A DNA stretch of 64,000 nt from Anaeramoeba flamelloides (GCA_027625915.1 JANTQA010000047.1:11656001-11720000); one strand, 5' to 3'. Positions 46,068 through 57,007 are shown, numbered from the stretch's first letter. Program-made: numbers and translations. Notes: a model not told the origin generated them from the letters alone.

Positions 46068-46622
46068 TTATGATTTACAATCCCTAAAATTTGAAAAAAG
46101 GATTATCTAATATAATGTGTGACAATATGTTATTTTGGTTCTGAAGTGATGGGTTTTGGACGTATTATTAATTTTGATAGTTGTTCAAAAAGGTATTTTA
46201 TTATTTTGATTTTTTTGCTAAATTAGAATTGATGGGTAAGGTATAAATGACTTGTAAGGTATTTTATTAATAAATTTTGATTTTTGAGTTGTCAATTAAA
46301 ATAATTTCCTTCCTTTTTACTTAATAACCTAAAAAAAATAAATAAATTTTATAAAAGATCAAAATAAAACCAATCCTAAATAAACATTTCAATCAAAAAT
46401 AAAAAAATCAAAATTTATGAATAACTATCTTTCAGGTTACAAGAGCTAGACTGAACAATCAGGATTTCGGAAGAAAAAAAAAAATAAAATTATAAATTGA
46501 CTTTTTGAACTATTATCAAAACTAATAATAAGTCCAAGATCGATCATCTCAGAACCAAAATAACATATTGTCACTAATATATTAGATAATCTTTTTCCAA
46601 ATTTTTAAAGAATGTAAACCTT
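46068..46622. mobile_element. Inverted-repeat element, family K, about 555 bp
   Basis: Arms of about 125 bp. The left 'gtgacaatatgttattttgg' then 'ttctga' and 'ttgttcaaaaag' matches the reverse complement of the right, 'gtgacaatatgttattttgg' then 'ttctga' and 'tagttcaaaaag'. The outer parts are 'gatttacaatccctaaaatt' against 'ggtttacattctttaaaaat'. It is non-coding. Confidence 0.75.
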
Positions 46623-47851
46623 AAGCAATGATATGTATTTCAAAATTTAAATTCTGATATAAAAACCGATTAGTTAATCAAGTTATGTGATGTATTGAAA
46701 TTTTTAAATATAAATATATTTAATTCCATATTTGTGAAAACAAGTAAAATAAATCTTAAAGGGGATCTTTAAATTATCACTTTATTATAATTTTTTTTTA
46801 ATTAAATTTTGATTTGATTTATATAGTTTTGAATTGAGAAATATGTTCAAATGCTTACTTTATATTATATATATATACAAGAAATAAAAAAAAGTAAGTT
46901 TAGAAGAATTTTATTTTCAACAAATCTTTTATTTTTTTAGAATACACTAAGAAAGTTCAAATACCCGAATAAACTTATTAATTCAAGAACAAAAAAAATA
47001 ACTCAAAGAATATTTTGATAATTTGCTAATCTTTTATAATCATATTTTTTACCTGACTTATATTAAAACCTTACATTCCTATTTATTTCCCCATTATTTA
47101 TTTATTATTATTAACCAAAACCTTTTTTTTTTTGTAAAAATTTATTATCAAATATTCTTATCAAAATAAGTATTAATGAGGTAATTTTTTACAAAAAAAA
47201 AAACAGAATTGCTATATAAAACTCATAAAAGATATCCAAAAATTCTACTTTCAAAAAAAGAAAATATGGTTAAAAAATTTCAATATAAGTTACGAATATA
47301 ATTTAAGTTTATATATATAAATAACCTTTAGAAAAATGAAGAAATAGATTAATATAAACAAAATTTCGGCGCCAGGATTTTAAAAAATAAAAATAAAATA
47401 AAAATAAAAAGCAATAAACACTCTAGTACTGTTAATTGAAGAATAAATATCTGATTTTGTAAATATTACCATACAATATTTAAATATTTATAGTTTTAAA
47501 CATACCTGTTTTTCTTCTTGGGGGTGATGTGGTTATATTATTCTTTTAAAAAAAATTACTTCATGAACTAAAAGATGATTTAAAAATTGATAATTTCGAT
47601 TACAATTGATAACGTTCAATGTTGACATTTTGAAATTATTTTAACTTATTATAAATCGAGAAATATTTGATTATAAACTTAATTTTTCATTTGAGAAATA
47701 GAAATAAATTGGGTTTCTAGTGTCTTTTTTATACTTTTTCAATATTCATGTTGATTTTTTGTTGAAATTGGCCTATGATTGAAAGTTTGTGAACCAAAAT
47801 GATATTAGTAGTAAACATATTATAATGTGTTAACTTGACGAGAATTTATTC

Positions 47852-47888
<37 letters not shown>

Positions 47889-47889
47889 T
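47852..47889. repeat. TTA/ATT microsatellite
   Basis: About twelve uninterrupted triplets of the form tta. Confidence 0.95.
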
Positions 47890-48004
47890 AATGGTGGTGG
47901 TTTTAAAAATCTTTTATTTAACAATATATTTTTTTATTTTTTTTTTTAATGAGAAAATCAATAACTTATCCAAACAAAAGAAAGAATTGAAAAATACCAC
48001 CATT

Positions 48005-48252
48005 AGGTTTTCCAGAATTTAAAAGAATTGAGTAAAATCAATGATTTTTCTCTATTTTGTTGAATTCTGGGAAACTGTCGTTAGGTTTTCTTGAGTTTTC
48101 TGTTTATTTGTGCAGTGTTCTAGGATTTTTTGGGTTTTCTATTTCTTTAGACAATCAATAGATTTTCGAAATAAAATAGAAAACCTCAGAAAAACATAAG
48201 GAAAATCAATATATTTAACAAATAAAACAGAAAACCTCAAGAAAACCGTTGG
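48005..48252. repeat. Palindromic repeat D
   Basis: 'taggttttcttgagttttct' then 'gttta' and 'gggttttctatt' are mirrored by 'aaatagaaaacctcagaaaa' and 'aacagaaaacctcaagaaaa' then 'ccg'. A smaller nested inverted repeat precedes it ('taggttttccagaatttaaa' against 'gaattctgggaaactgtcgt'). Related pieces lie at 38046-38145 and 61722-61785. It is non-coding. Confidence 0.65.
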
Positions 48253-49703
48253 TTAGGTTTTTTTTAATTCATGAAAGAAAAAGAACATTTCAAAAATTTT
48301 CTTTTTATTTCTGAAATTAAAAAAAACATAGGAACTCTGCAGCACTCTACGCACTTGACGGTACTTCTTGTTAGGTAATTGTAATTTAAGAAATTAAAAG
48401 AAAAAAAAACAAAAATTTTCTTAATATTTCAAAAATTAATAAAAAACACCGTTAACTTTTTCAGAACTAAAAATAATTGGGGGAATCTTTGCTTTCACTC
48501 TAATATTTTAAAATTGTAAAAAGGGTAGAGACTTTAGGTTACTTGAAGATACTCTATGACACTTGAATAGACTTCCCAAATTCCAAAATTTATCTTCAGA
48601 ACTCTTATTAAAGACTTAAAAATATTTTTTTACACAATAGGGCTAAAAAACCTGATAAATATTTTCTTGTAATAACATTAATAATATTATTATTATTGAA
48701 TATATGAGATATATTAATTTTTTTTTAATTAGTAGATCAATATTTTTGGATTATTATCATAGTCTGCGAAATTAAATAGAATAGGCATAGGAAATTTATT
48801 GGAAAAATTCTCCTATAATTAAAGTCTTAAGTAATTAAAAATAAATCATATCTTGATTCCAGAGTTTATGTAGTAATAAAAAACCTATTAGTAATATTAT
48901 TGGATTTTTTAGTAAGGGTCCGAAATCTCTTATAAAAAAAAATATCAATTTATAGACTTCAGACAATATACTCAAAAAAAAAAAAAAAAAAAAAAAACAA
49001 ATTTTTATACAACTTTTTGAAAAAAAAAAATTAATTGAAAACTCTTTTATTAATTTTTTTTTTTGAATATCAGCTTTCTTTTTCCGATTTTAAAATATCA
49101 AACTTTGTTTATAAATAAAGTTGGGCACTTGGAAAAACTGTAAAATATACTTTAAAAAATGAAAGAAAATTGTTTAATAATTCCTCTCAAACTTTAAAAT
49201 GTAATATTTTTTCAATAAAAATATATAGAATTGTTTTCATAATTTAAATAAAATTTTTTGAAAAAAACTTGGTTGAGGAAAAGTGAAAAATTTTTTTTTA
49301 ATTGATCCTTTCCCAAATACCTATAAATTGTAAAAAAAAACACCCTCTTAAATAATCTGTTCCCTCCTTGTTATTAGTCAGTCTCGGTCAAAAAAAAAAA
49401 AAAAAAATTGATCTCGATTATAATTGTTACATCAAAAAAACAAAAAATCAAAAATTAATTCAAAATAATAAAATCTAATTATTATTTATTCAAATTTAAA
49501 AAAAAAATGATTAAAAATTGAGTATTCTATATATGTAATTGTTGAATTTCAAAGGTGGAATTATTCTAAAAAGAAAATGAACAATTAATATTTCCAAGAT
49601 ATATTATATTTAAATATTATATTTGCCATATATAATTTATGATCTTTTTAGATTTTTAAATTTTTTTTTACTTTACCCCCTTGTAAAAAAATGATTATGT
49701 TTA

Positions 49704-50519
49704 TTAATTTATTAAATCAAAAAAGATTTTATTAAAGAACTTGATTTTATTTTGAGTTTTCTTTTCGATTTCGTAATCTTTTAAGATTTGGTTCCTCTTT
49801 TTTTCTATTTGGGTAAATAAGTCTCCTTGTAAATCGGAAAGTACTTGGTCGAGATCTGAAATCGAATTAATTATACCAAGCCCACTTTTTTGTTGTTTTT
49901 TCAAGACAACAACTTGGTCAAATAATTTTCTTGTTTTTTTGGGTAATTGGACCTTCTTGATCAAATCTTGGACATTTTTGTTAAGTTGACTAATTTGAGA
50001 ATTTTGAATCAACCACAAAGCTGTTACTTGAGCCCGAATAATATATGCATATTTTTTAATTTTCACTCTCATTTGGTTTTTGATAAATCGGTTATAATTC
50101 CTTCTTGACATGTTCAAGTAATGATATATTAAGGGAACACGGCAGGTATATTTTAGAATAACATTTCTTATCATTTCCATTTCGGTGGGTTTCTCATAAT
50201 ACACAATGGTTGATAATGCCCACTCCAAGATACTAGGATTAGATTTTGCGAGAAGCTTGAACATTTTCTTAATGTCCCATAATGAAAAATCAATGATCCT
50301 ATCCTTTGACATGAAATCAATTTGTTCAACCGAATCAGGGCTGTCAATGGCTGTCATATACGCAGACTTGTCGTTGTGATAAAAGAAACCGCGTATATCA
50401 TAATCAGAATTTGGATTATCAAGGCCCCATTCCCTAGATCCTGCTTCACAACATAACAAGACTGTGATGTTATATTGCTCTTCCATTTTTCTTATCAATT
50501 CTTGAATAGTTTTTTCCAT
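49704..50519 (-). CDS. YcgL/RlaP-type nucleotidyltransferase (COG3541)
   Basis: 271 residues, no intron. Residues 17-45 carry the polymerase-beta-type nucleotidyltransferase signature: ITVLLCCEAGSREWGL, then the DxD motif in NSDYDIRGFF (Gly27, Ser28, Asp39, Asp41). IDFSLWDIKKMFKLLAKSNP followed by ILEWALS, and later a helical region with NQMRVKIKKYAYIIRAQ, are also typical of the family. The family is mainly bacterial (E. coli YcgL-like proteins, RNA-ligase-associated RlaP) and its substrate is not established. The ATG at 50519 is preferred because the homology begins right after it and an A-rich context precedes it. The open frame continues upstream to 50702 with composition typical of leader sequence. 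Base composition matches the surroundings, so any transfer from bacteria is old. Confidence 0.87.
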   Translation of the reverse strand: MEKTIQELIRKMEEQYNITVLLCCEAGSREWGLDNPNSDYDIRGFFYHNDKSAYMTAIDSPDSVEQIDFMSKDRIIDFSLWDIKKMFKLLAKSNPSILEWALSTIVYYEKPTEMEMIRNVILKYTCRVPLIYHYLNMSRRNYNRFIKNQMRVKIKKYAYIIRAQVTALWLIQNSQISQLNKNVQDLIKKVQLPKKTRKLFDQVVVLKKQQKSGLGIINSISDLDQVLSDLQGDLFTQIEKKRNQILKDYEIEKKTQNKIKFFNKIFFDLIN

Positions 50520-50709
50520 TTTTTTGTTTGTGTTGTGTTTTGGGTTTGTAAATTGTTTTTGAAAATAATAAGAAAATAAATAAAGGTTAATTAAAAATAA
50601 ATGTTTCAAAATATCGTCTCCAGATCCTTTTAAAGGATCCCTTTTAGAATTAAATTTTGAAATGTTTTTTGTTATTGTTTGATCATTCTTTATAATTGTC
50701 ATCTACCAG

Positions 50710-50988
50710 ATGATTTTGACAAGGATTGATTTTTCAAGATATATTTTTGATCTTTCAAGATTGAAAAAAAGTGTTGAGATGAAGGGAACTGTACTATTAG
50801 AAATTACTTTGGGATCTATTAAGTTATTTTGCTTGCTTTTTAGAATTTTTCAACTTGATTTCAAAAGAAATCCACAGAAAAAAAAAAAACGTGTTCAAAG
50901 AAATTATTACGTAAATTTATTCAACACAGAGAAGAAAACTTTGAAAATAAAAAGATCTTGGAATAGTTCTCTTTTTAAATCTTGTTAA
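50710..50988 (+). CDS. Possible small protein divergent from the nucleotidyltransferase
   Basis: A 92-codon frame begins MILTRIDFSRYIFDLSRLKK and continues SVEMKGTVLLEITLGSIKLF before an A-run encoding Lys. The first half has reasonable composition with one hydrophobic stretch. The second half follows low-complexity DNA. It could be a small membrane protein or leader sequence of the divergent gene. No family is recognised. Confidence 0.25.
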   Translation: MILTRIDFSRYIFDLSRLKKSVEMKGTVLLEITLGSIKLFCLLFRIFQLDFKRNPQKKKKRVQRNYYVNLFNTEKKTLKIKRSWNSSLFKSC

Positions 50989-51099
50989 CTGTAAATTGAT
51001 TCAAAAAGTTTTGGGATTTGATTTTTGAAACAAAAATTTGCAAAAATTTCCGTCTGTTGACCAAGAATCAAATAAAAATTGTTGTTTGATTTGATTTGA

Positions 51100-51354
51100 T
51101 TGAGGAAAAATAACCAAAAAACGATCACTAACAATAGAAAAATGATTTACACAAACTTTTTCCTCAAGTTTTGTCGAATAAACTGGAATACTCTCACCTC
51201 AAAACCTAGAACAATAATATTTGATCATTTTTTGATTTGCTTTTTTGTAAAGAACAACATATTTTTCCTCTTTTTCGTAATTTCATTTATTCGGCTCAGT
51301 TCTCAGACAACAGAAACAAAAAAAAGAGAAAAACACCTGAAAAAAGATAGCTAA
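51100..51354 (+). CDS. Doubtful 84-codon ORF
   Basis: The frame opens MRKNNQKTITNNRKMIYTNF and has a hydrophobic middle (FLICFFVKNNIFFLFFVISF) and a polar end (SSQTTETKKREKHLKK). There is no homology and no splice evidence. It is listed because its polar tail is less noise-like than neighbouring frames. Confidence 0.2.
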   Translation: MRKNNQKTITNNRKMIYTNFFLKFCRINWNTLTSKPRTIIFDHFLICFFVKNNIFFLFFVISFIRLSSQTTETKKREKHLKKDS

Positions 51355-51397
51355 TAATACAAAACAATCTTGATATTTTTTTTCTCAACTCAAACAA

Positions 51398-51577
51398 TAT
51401 TGATATTTGGATATTAAATGGGAAAGAATTTTCACTTCCTTTTCTAGACTCCTTTTTTCGCAAATAGGATTCTCAAAGAAGTAAGTTGTAATTTGTGGCT
51501 TCGATCTTTATTTCTGAAAAAGCAAATTAAAATGTAAAGCGAAAATTTTTCCCATTTAAAATTCAAAAACCAGTAAT
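51398..51577. mobile_element. Inverted-repeat element, family A, copy 3
   Basis: 180 bp. The left end 'ttgatatttggatattaaat' then 'gggaaagaattttcacttcc' and the right end 'gcgaaaatttttcccattta' then 'aaattcaaaaaccagta' are inverted. The core 'gtaatttgtggcttcgatct' is shared with copy 1. It is the best-preserved copy and lies 11 bp from a family B element. Confidence 0.75.
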
Positions 51578-51588
51578 AAAAAAACAAT

Positions 51589-52074
51589 TATAGGAGTGAA
51601 AAAAATAAATGGCCTGAAAACAATCCCTTTTAAGATTTTTAATTGTGGATATCAGTAAAATTTTTGTGTAATTGCAAATATTTTCCTTTTTCTACATAAC
51701 CAAATTTTTTCTGAGATTAGTAATAAAACTACTGAAAGTTCATTAAAGTAAGGTGTCTATAGAATACCCAGTTAAGTGTTTGATAGCTAAAGTAGATCTA
51801 CTCTGTTTGAAAAAAAATAGATTTTTATAAAGGTTAGTTATGAGTTTCAATAATTATATATTTTTTTTTTTGTTTTTTGATTGATTGGATCTTATTTTGA
51901 ACAAGTGTGATTTAATAAATTGTTATTCGAATAAGTGTTATTGATATAATTTTAAAGGTTTGATTCTTTATTTGGATTTGATGTAAATTATTTGAAATTA
52001 CATAACAGTTTTCTTAATATTAAAAATTAAAAATCTTGTAAACGATCTGTTCAGGTATTCTTTTCAACTTTTTA
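51589..52074. mobile_element. TA-flanked inverted-repeat element, family B, copy 3 (opposite orientation)
   Basis: About 486 bp. The left end 'tataggagtgaaaaaaataa' and inner 'aagatttttaattgtggata' then 'tcagtaaaatttttgtgtaa' match family B ends. The interior, reversed relative to copies 1 and 2, contains 'ttaaagtaaggtgtctatag', 'gaacaagtgtgattt' and 'ttgattgattgg'. It is non-coding. Confidence 0.7.
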
Positions 52075-52118
52075 TCTCTTTTTTTTTCAAGAATTAATCC
52101 TTAAGGACTATGTTTTCA

Positions 52119-52200
52119 GATGAAAACAGTGAAATTGTTGATAAAACCCCTCGTTAAAGAGTTCCAAAATTCCAACTAAATATACCAACTGAGAATTTCT
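52119..52200 (+). pseudogene. Second copy of the FSDEN..EIVDK coding remnant
   Basis: After 'ctatgttttcag', GATGAAAACAGTGAAATTG... encodes DENSEIVDKTP, then a stop. A neighbouring frame continues VPKFQLNIPTENFFF. It corresponds to the minus-strand remnant at 9976-10030. There is no complete gene. Confidence 0.35.
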
Positions 52201-53823
52201 TTTTCATTAAAATGTGAATTTTTCAAAATTCCAACAATTTCTCAATTTCACCTTTTTTGAGATCCTCACAAAGATTTGCTTTTACAAATTTCATAATTTT
52301 CATTTCAAATCTTTAAACAGAAACGAATTTTACCCCAGCTGATAAAAATATTGTTTTTAATTATTTTTACAAGATTGAAAGGTTTTCAAATTTGAACTTT
52401 TACTTGAAAATCCCGTTTAAAGTGATTAAGTTTTAAAAATTTCTTTTCATTCAAAAATCCTTTGGAAACTTTTCTTTTTGTTGCTTTTAACTTTTTTACA
52501 AGTATTTTTTTTCTACTATTTCCTCAGAATGAAAATTCTTTTTGGGAAGTAAATATAAAATATAATAATAACTAAGCACTTTCTAAGGTCAAAACCATGC
52601 AGTTAAATAAATTTTATTTTTATACTATATTTGATGAATTGAAGTGGGTATTAAGTTGACACAATCAAGATATTTTAAAAAATAAATTACTTTCTTCTTC
52701 AAACTTTAAAAAATTTTTTGCAAAAGGTTTTTGATCTTTTTTCAACAAATGTTAGATTTTATTTATACAATGTTAGGATATTATTTATAAGATATGATCT
52801 TAGAAATAGATTTTGTAAGGAACTGTTTAGAGTAGAGTTTGGAATTTGAAAAATGGGGATTCAATTGAAAGAATAGTTTTCATTAAATCTGTGTTGATTA
52901 TTTTGACTTATGTTGATTATAACATGGAATTAAAATGTTTTTTATGTTTTTTAAGAAAAATCAAATAATTTCTTACTCAGAAATTTATCAAATAAAATTT
53001 TAGACATGAATAATGAATAATAAATAATAAAATTAATTAAAAAAGAAATAATCGTATTTAATAGTATATATAATAGTAGAAATAATTGTTATTTTTTTCT
53101 GTTATTTCTTAACCAATTTTTTAATTATTTTTATTTCCATTTTTTTACAGGTTATATAAATATATTATATGGGGGTATATTCATTCTCTTTGTAGGTAAA
53201 AAATTAATACAATATATTTAATAAAATAATTTTTATGCATCAATTTTGTTTGTACGGAGGTACTCAAAATTAGCAAAAGATAAAATCCCCTCTTCAAAAT
53301 TGAAAATGTCCCTTAAAAATTAATTTTGAATATAAAACGTAAATTGGGAGAACATTTTTCAAAAGAAGATGGAAATTTCCAACTATAAATAATTTTGGCA
53401 ACAATGTTAATTTTTAGCTTTTTATGATAAAAATTAACTTCATTTGTGAAAAAATCTTGAGTAAAAAAATTACAAAAGAGATTTACAATGGAAAAAATAT
53501 AATTACTTTGTTGATTTCTCAACTTTTTATTTTTTTTTATCTTAAATATACCACATACACTAACTTGAAAGGTTTTATTGAATAATTTCCGTTAAACAAT
53601 ATCCAATATTCATGAGGAGAATATTCTATCATAATCGAATTGTGAAGATTTATTTTGTATTTTTTTTTTTTTTTTGAATCTAAAGTAAAACCTAAAAAAT
53701 TCAACAGGGTAAAGTGAATCAAACAAGAATACGATTCACAAACAGATTGTTAATTATTATGTTAAAATTTTATTATATTTATATATATATATATATATTG
53801 ATTTTTAAATTATTATGGTAAAT
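52201..53823. other. Gene-free AT-rich stretch
   Basis: No convincing coding sequence. 52520-52570 has an acceptor-like 'actatttcctcag' followed by NENSFWEVNIKY in one frame, too short to use. The minus-strand open stretches at 53313-53522 and 53537-53722 look like noise. An AT dinucleotide run lies at 53781-53801. Confidence 0.45.
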
Positions 53824-54358
53824 ATAAACCCAATTCCGAAAATTTGGATACGGTTTAAACATTTCGAAGAATAACAATACTCCACTTTCCATTCAATTTC
53901 GGAATAATTTTGAATTTACAGACTATTTCATTTTTTCTCTTTTTTGTTTTGTTTTCATTTCTTTTTTTCCAGTTACGTAATCTTTTTTGTTAGATCTCGA
54001 AATTTTTTTCGATGATTGATATTTGGTTAGTGTTGAGTTTGTTAAATTAGGAAAATCACATACTATTGGTAAATTTTATCAGATAATTTGATCGATTAGC
54101 AATTGTTGGTGAAATTTCAACAAATTTACCAATACATTTTTTGTACCTCTCGTTTAATTCTTTGGGACAAACAAATTTATTTTTTTGAGTTTTATACCTT
54201 TTTCTTTTATTTTGATGAAAATGATTACTTATAAAAAAATTAATACTGGGAAATTTCAATCTGATTTTATATTAGGTTTGGTGAAAATATAATAAATTGA
54301 GTTTTATTTTAAATATTTTTGATTTTGGGTGTGTCCAAATTTTTGGAATGGGGTTTAG
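53824..54358. mobile_element. Inverted-repeat element, family H, copy 2
   Basis: About 535 bp. The left end 'taaacccaattccgaaaatt' then 'tgga' and the right end 'gtccaaatttttggaatggg' then 'gttta' are inverted copies of 24 bp. The interior shares 'gaaatttcaacaaattta' and 'gattttgggtgt' with the 24-kb relic. It is non-coding. Confidence 0.75.
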
Positions 54359-55018
54359 TTTTATAAACCAGATCTATTTGTTTCACATAGTGTTGATTCT
54401 TATATTAACTGATTAAAAGTAATATTTTTTTCTCTAATTATTCAATTTTTAATTATCTTTTTCTGGTCAACTCATAAATTATTTTTCTAAGAAAACCAGT
54501 AAATATCTGGAAAATTTAACCACTACTCAATTTATTTATGATAGGTTGTTTTCAAATATTTAATAATAGTTTTGAGCAAACAAGGGAAACAATAATAATC
54601 CATGTAGTTTTTTTTTTTTTTATATAATGACTTACTTTTTAGATAAATTACAAATAAAATAAAAAAAAATATCATTCTAAAAATATAAGAATACAATATT
54701 GATTTAAAGTCTGTTTAAATGTAATTATTCATCATTTTAAATTAAAAACAAAAATATATTATTCTGTTCATATCTCAATTGTGTTTTATCCATACATGCA
54801 TTTATTACAATTTATCAATGGACTGGAAAATTATCATTAATAATCAATAGATTTATCTCAATACTTCGTTGACTGATTCAATTCAACCCAAACCTTTGGA
54901 ATCAATAACAATTATTGTTTTTTTTTTGTTTTTTTTTTGAATATATTTTTTTTGAAAACGTACATATTTTAAATTGATAAGAAAAATTAAAGTTGAAAAA
55001 AAAGATTTTTTTAAGAAT

Positions 55019-55158
55019 CTAATAATGTACTGTGTATTTACTCCATACTCGAGGAGTGACTTGAAACTCAAATTGGCTATTTTGAAATTGCCCCTGGTTT
55101 AATTTACAAAATTCTGTTACCAAAAATAAATTCTGAGTATTTTCATTAGCAAAATACT
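55019..55158 (-). pseudogene. Exon-like coding remnant on the minus strand, kinase hinge-like
   Basis: After 'ttttttttaag' a 46-codon frame reads YFANENTQNLFLVTEFCKLN then QGQFQNSQFEFQVTPRVWSK and YTVHY, stop. A donor-like 'aca|gtacat' precedes the stop, so it may be an internal exon. NLFLVTEFCKL resembles the hinge of protein kinases (LYLVTEYC.LGSL), but the sequence after it does not continue as a kinase, so this is weak. No partner exons are assigned. 54359-55018 holds nothing else recognisable. Confidence 0.35.
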
Positions 55159-55483
55159 CTTAAAAAAAACTAATTAGATTTAAAAAAAAAATAGAATCAT
55201 CTTGACAAACATTCAATTCAAAAAAAAGAATTTAAAAAGATTTCTCAATTTTCCAAAATTCAAAATTTAAAAAAATTTAATTGTTACTTTTTTTTCTAAT
55301 TTCCAAAGGGTTAAATTTCTTCAATTTAAAACCTATTGTTTTCCATTATTACACAATCAATTTAATTCAATTTAAATGGATTTTTGGTTATTTTGTAAAC
55401 CCTCTATATCTTACAAATTAGGTTTTTTTTATATTCAATTCTTGAGATAAAAAATAACACAGTTGGGAAATATGTAAAAAAAT

Positions 55484-55910
55484 TCTTCAAGATCTCAAAA
55501 AGTCACCAAAGAGCAACTCAACAAAACTGACATAGTTTTTTTCCAAAATTTTAATACTAATCATTCGAATTGGATTAAATTGAGTGTTGATAATTTAGAG
55601 CTTTTTTCTAAAAATATCTTGTTTTTTTTTGTTAATTTTTAGAGATAGAAAGCATATCACTTTTTACTGGTTTTTGATTGGTATTAGACACTCTTAAAAA
55701 TTACTGAAAAAAAAATTTTTTTTCAATTTCAAAACTTTTATTTCAATGATATTAGTTTGACCCTTAAATAGACAATTATTCCTGTAGAGCAAGATAATTC
55801 TTTTTTTGTGTCTGGTGTGTTTATTGATAATTTATGTTTTTATAAGAATTTTATTGGATTATCAAACGAATATCTTTTAATGAAACTGGTTGTTCAATTA
55901 ATTTTTAAAC
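55484..55910 (+). pseudogene. Exon-like coding remnants on the plus strand, interrupted by an element
   Basis: One frame at 55484-55640 reads SSRSQKVTKEQLNKTDIVFF then QNFNTNHSNWIKLSVDNLEL, and a second at about 55777-55910 reads IIPVEQDNSFFVSGVFIDNL then CFYKNFIGLSNEYLLMKLVV and QLIFKQ. Both have balanced composition. A family A element begins at 55915, directly after the second piece, so insertion may have disrupted the gene. The family is not recognised. Confidence 0.4.
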
Positions 55911-55914
55911 AGAT

Positions 55915-56085
55915 AATGGTAGTATTTCAATTAAAAAGGGAAATATTTTCACTTCATTATTACAATATCCTTTTCAATACAAAGCCTTTAATTCACAACC
56001 TTTTTCTTTGAGAAACTCTTGTTAAAAAATATAATTGAAAATGATTTGAAAATTATTTTCCATTTATAATTCAAATACCAGTAAT
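55915..56085. mobile_element. Inverted-repeat element, family A, copy 4
   Basis: About 170 bp. The left 'tggtagtatttcaattaaaa' then 'agggaaatattttcactt' is inverted relative to the right 'gaaaattattttccatttat' then 'aattcaaataccagta'. The core has diverged from the other copies. Confidence 0.65.
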
Positions 56086-56174
56086 AGAAATAACATCATC
56101 TTTTTTGTCTAAAAAGTGTGTTTAAAGATCACTCGGAAATATACACTGACTCCCAACTTGTCTCTCAGTGATCT

Positions 56175-56635
56175 TCACTGAACTTTACCTTTCGCATACA
56201 CGACAAGAATAGCACAATCCATACAAATACTTTCAAGACTTTTTCGAACTTTCAGACTGACAGTCTGCAAGATTTGAGTCTCTGATATTCTTTCATATTG
56301 TTTCAATTTTCCAATACTTGATACAAACTTTTGTAAGCCGAAAAAGGAATAAAAATAATAATTAACAAAAGATAACATTTTGTATTTAATTGAAATTTTT
56401 GAAAGTTTTCGAAAAAAAAAATATTTGGAAACTTTCAATAACCTGAAACTCTTTTTATGAAAACCAAAAATTGGAAAGTTGTTTTGAGTTACATGTTTTC
56501 CTCAACACTTGGGGCACAAAAAAAACTTTTCACTGAAAGCTTTTTCTTTTTTCTATTATTTTTTGACTCTCTTTCATTTCTTGCTTTTCTTTCTCTTTTT
56601 CTTGTCTTTTTTCCGAAATAATTTATTCTTTTCAT
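56175..56635 (-). CDS. Candidate two-exon gene, about 131 residues, unknown function
   Basis: The last exon is the best part: its final 50 codons read FVSSIGKLKQYERISETQIL then QTVSLKVRKSLESICMDCAI and LVVYAKGKVQ, stop, clearly protein-like. The frame is open back to 56442, just after 'gagtttcag'. An upstream exon from the ATG at 56635 (MKRINYFGKKTRKRERKARN...) to the donor 'gtgttg' at 56507 joins in phase across a 65-nt intron. An alternative reading of the upstream exon in the next frame (MKESQKIIEKRKSFQ, donor 'gtgaaa') also joins in phase, so the N-terminus is undecided. Another acceptor-like 'cttacaaaag' sits right before FVSS. It is divergent from the U1-C gene across about 370 bp. Confidence 0.42.
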
Positions 56636-56765
56636 TTTTTAAAGAAAAGATATCCTTTGAGCTGTAATCCTGCTTACATTAAAGTTAGGATAAAAAACCC
56701 CTAAATACAATTTTAGAGTTTCAGGCAAATAGGAGGTAATTTTGTTGAATCACCTCTGCTCAACA

Positions 56766-56798
<33 letters not shown>

Positions 56799-57007
56799 AA
56801 TTACATGTTTTTAAAAGTTTGACTTGTAAAAACTTTTAAATTGAAAGTTTTTGTATTGTGATCTTGTGATTACCTTCAAAATTTGGAACAATTTCAAAAA
56901 AACAAAGTGTTGCTAAGGAAAAAAAGTGACTACAATTTTTGTGCTATTCTTGTCGTGTAAATATATCAACATTTTCATTTTTTTATCTTTATTCCTCTTT
57001 CTAAAAG
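56636..57007. promoter_or_regulatory. Shared upstream region between U1-C and the minus-strand candidate
   Basis: The stretch contains an A-run of about 30 (56769-56798) and little else. An 18-base sequence, 'gtgctattcttgtcgtgt' at 56941-56958, is the exact reverse complement of 56198-56215 in the neighbouring minus-strand exon. Its placement 50 bp upstream of the U1-C start is notable. A promoter role is inferred from position alone. Confidence 0.35.

Larger units (their letters stand above)
46623..49703. other. Gene-free stretch with a microsatellite and repeat D
   Basis: It holds a T-T-A microsatellite (47852-47889), the palindromic repeat D (48005-48252) and long A-runs (48970-49000, 49390). 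48330-48365 ('aactctgcagcactctacgc') is an isolated less AT-rich patch with no recognised function. No coding sequence is supported. The last hundred bases are the 3' flank of the minus-strand nucleotidyltransferase gene. Confidence 0.45.

Noticed and set aside
55808-56011. 67-codon frame starting at 55808
   Set aside because: Its first half is part of the debris at 55777-55910, but from 55915 on it reads into a family A element, so it is not an intact gene.
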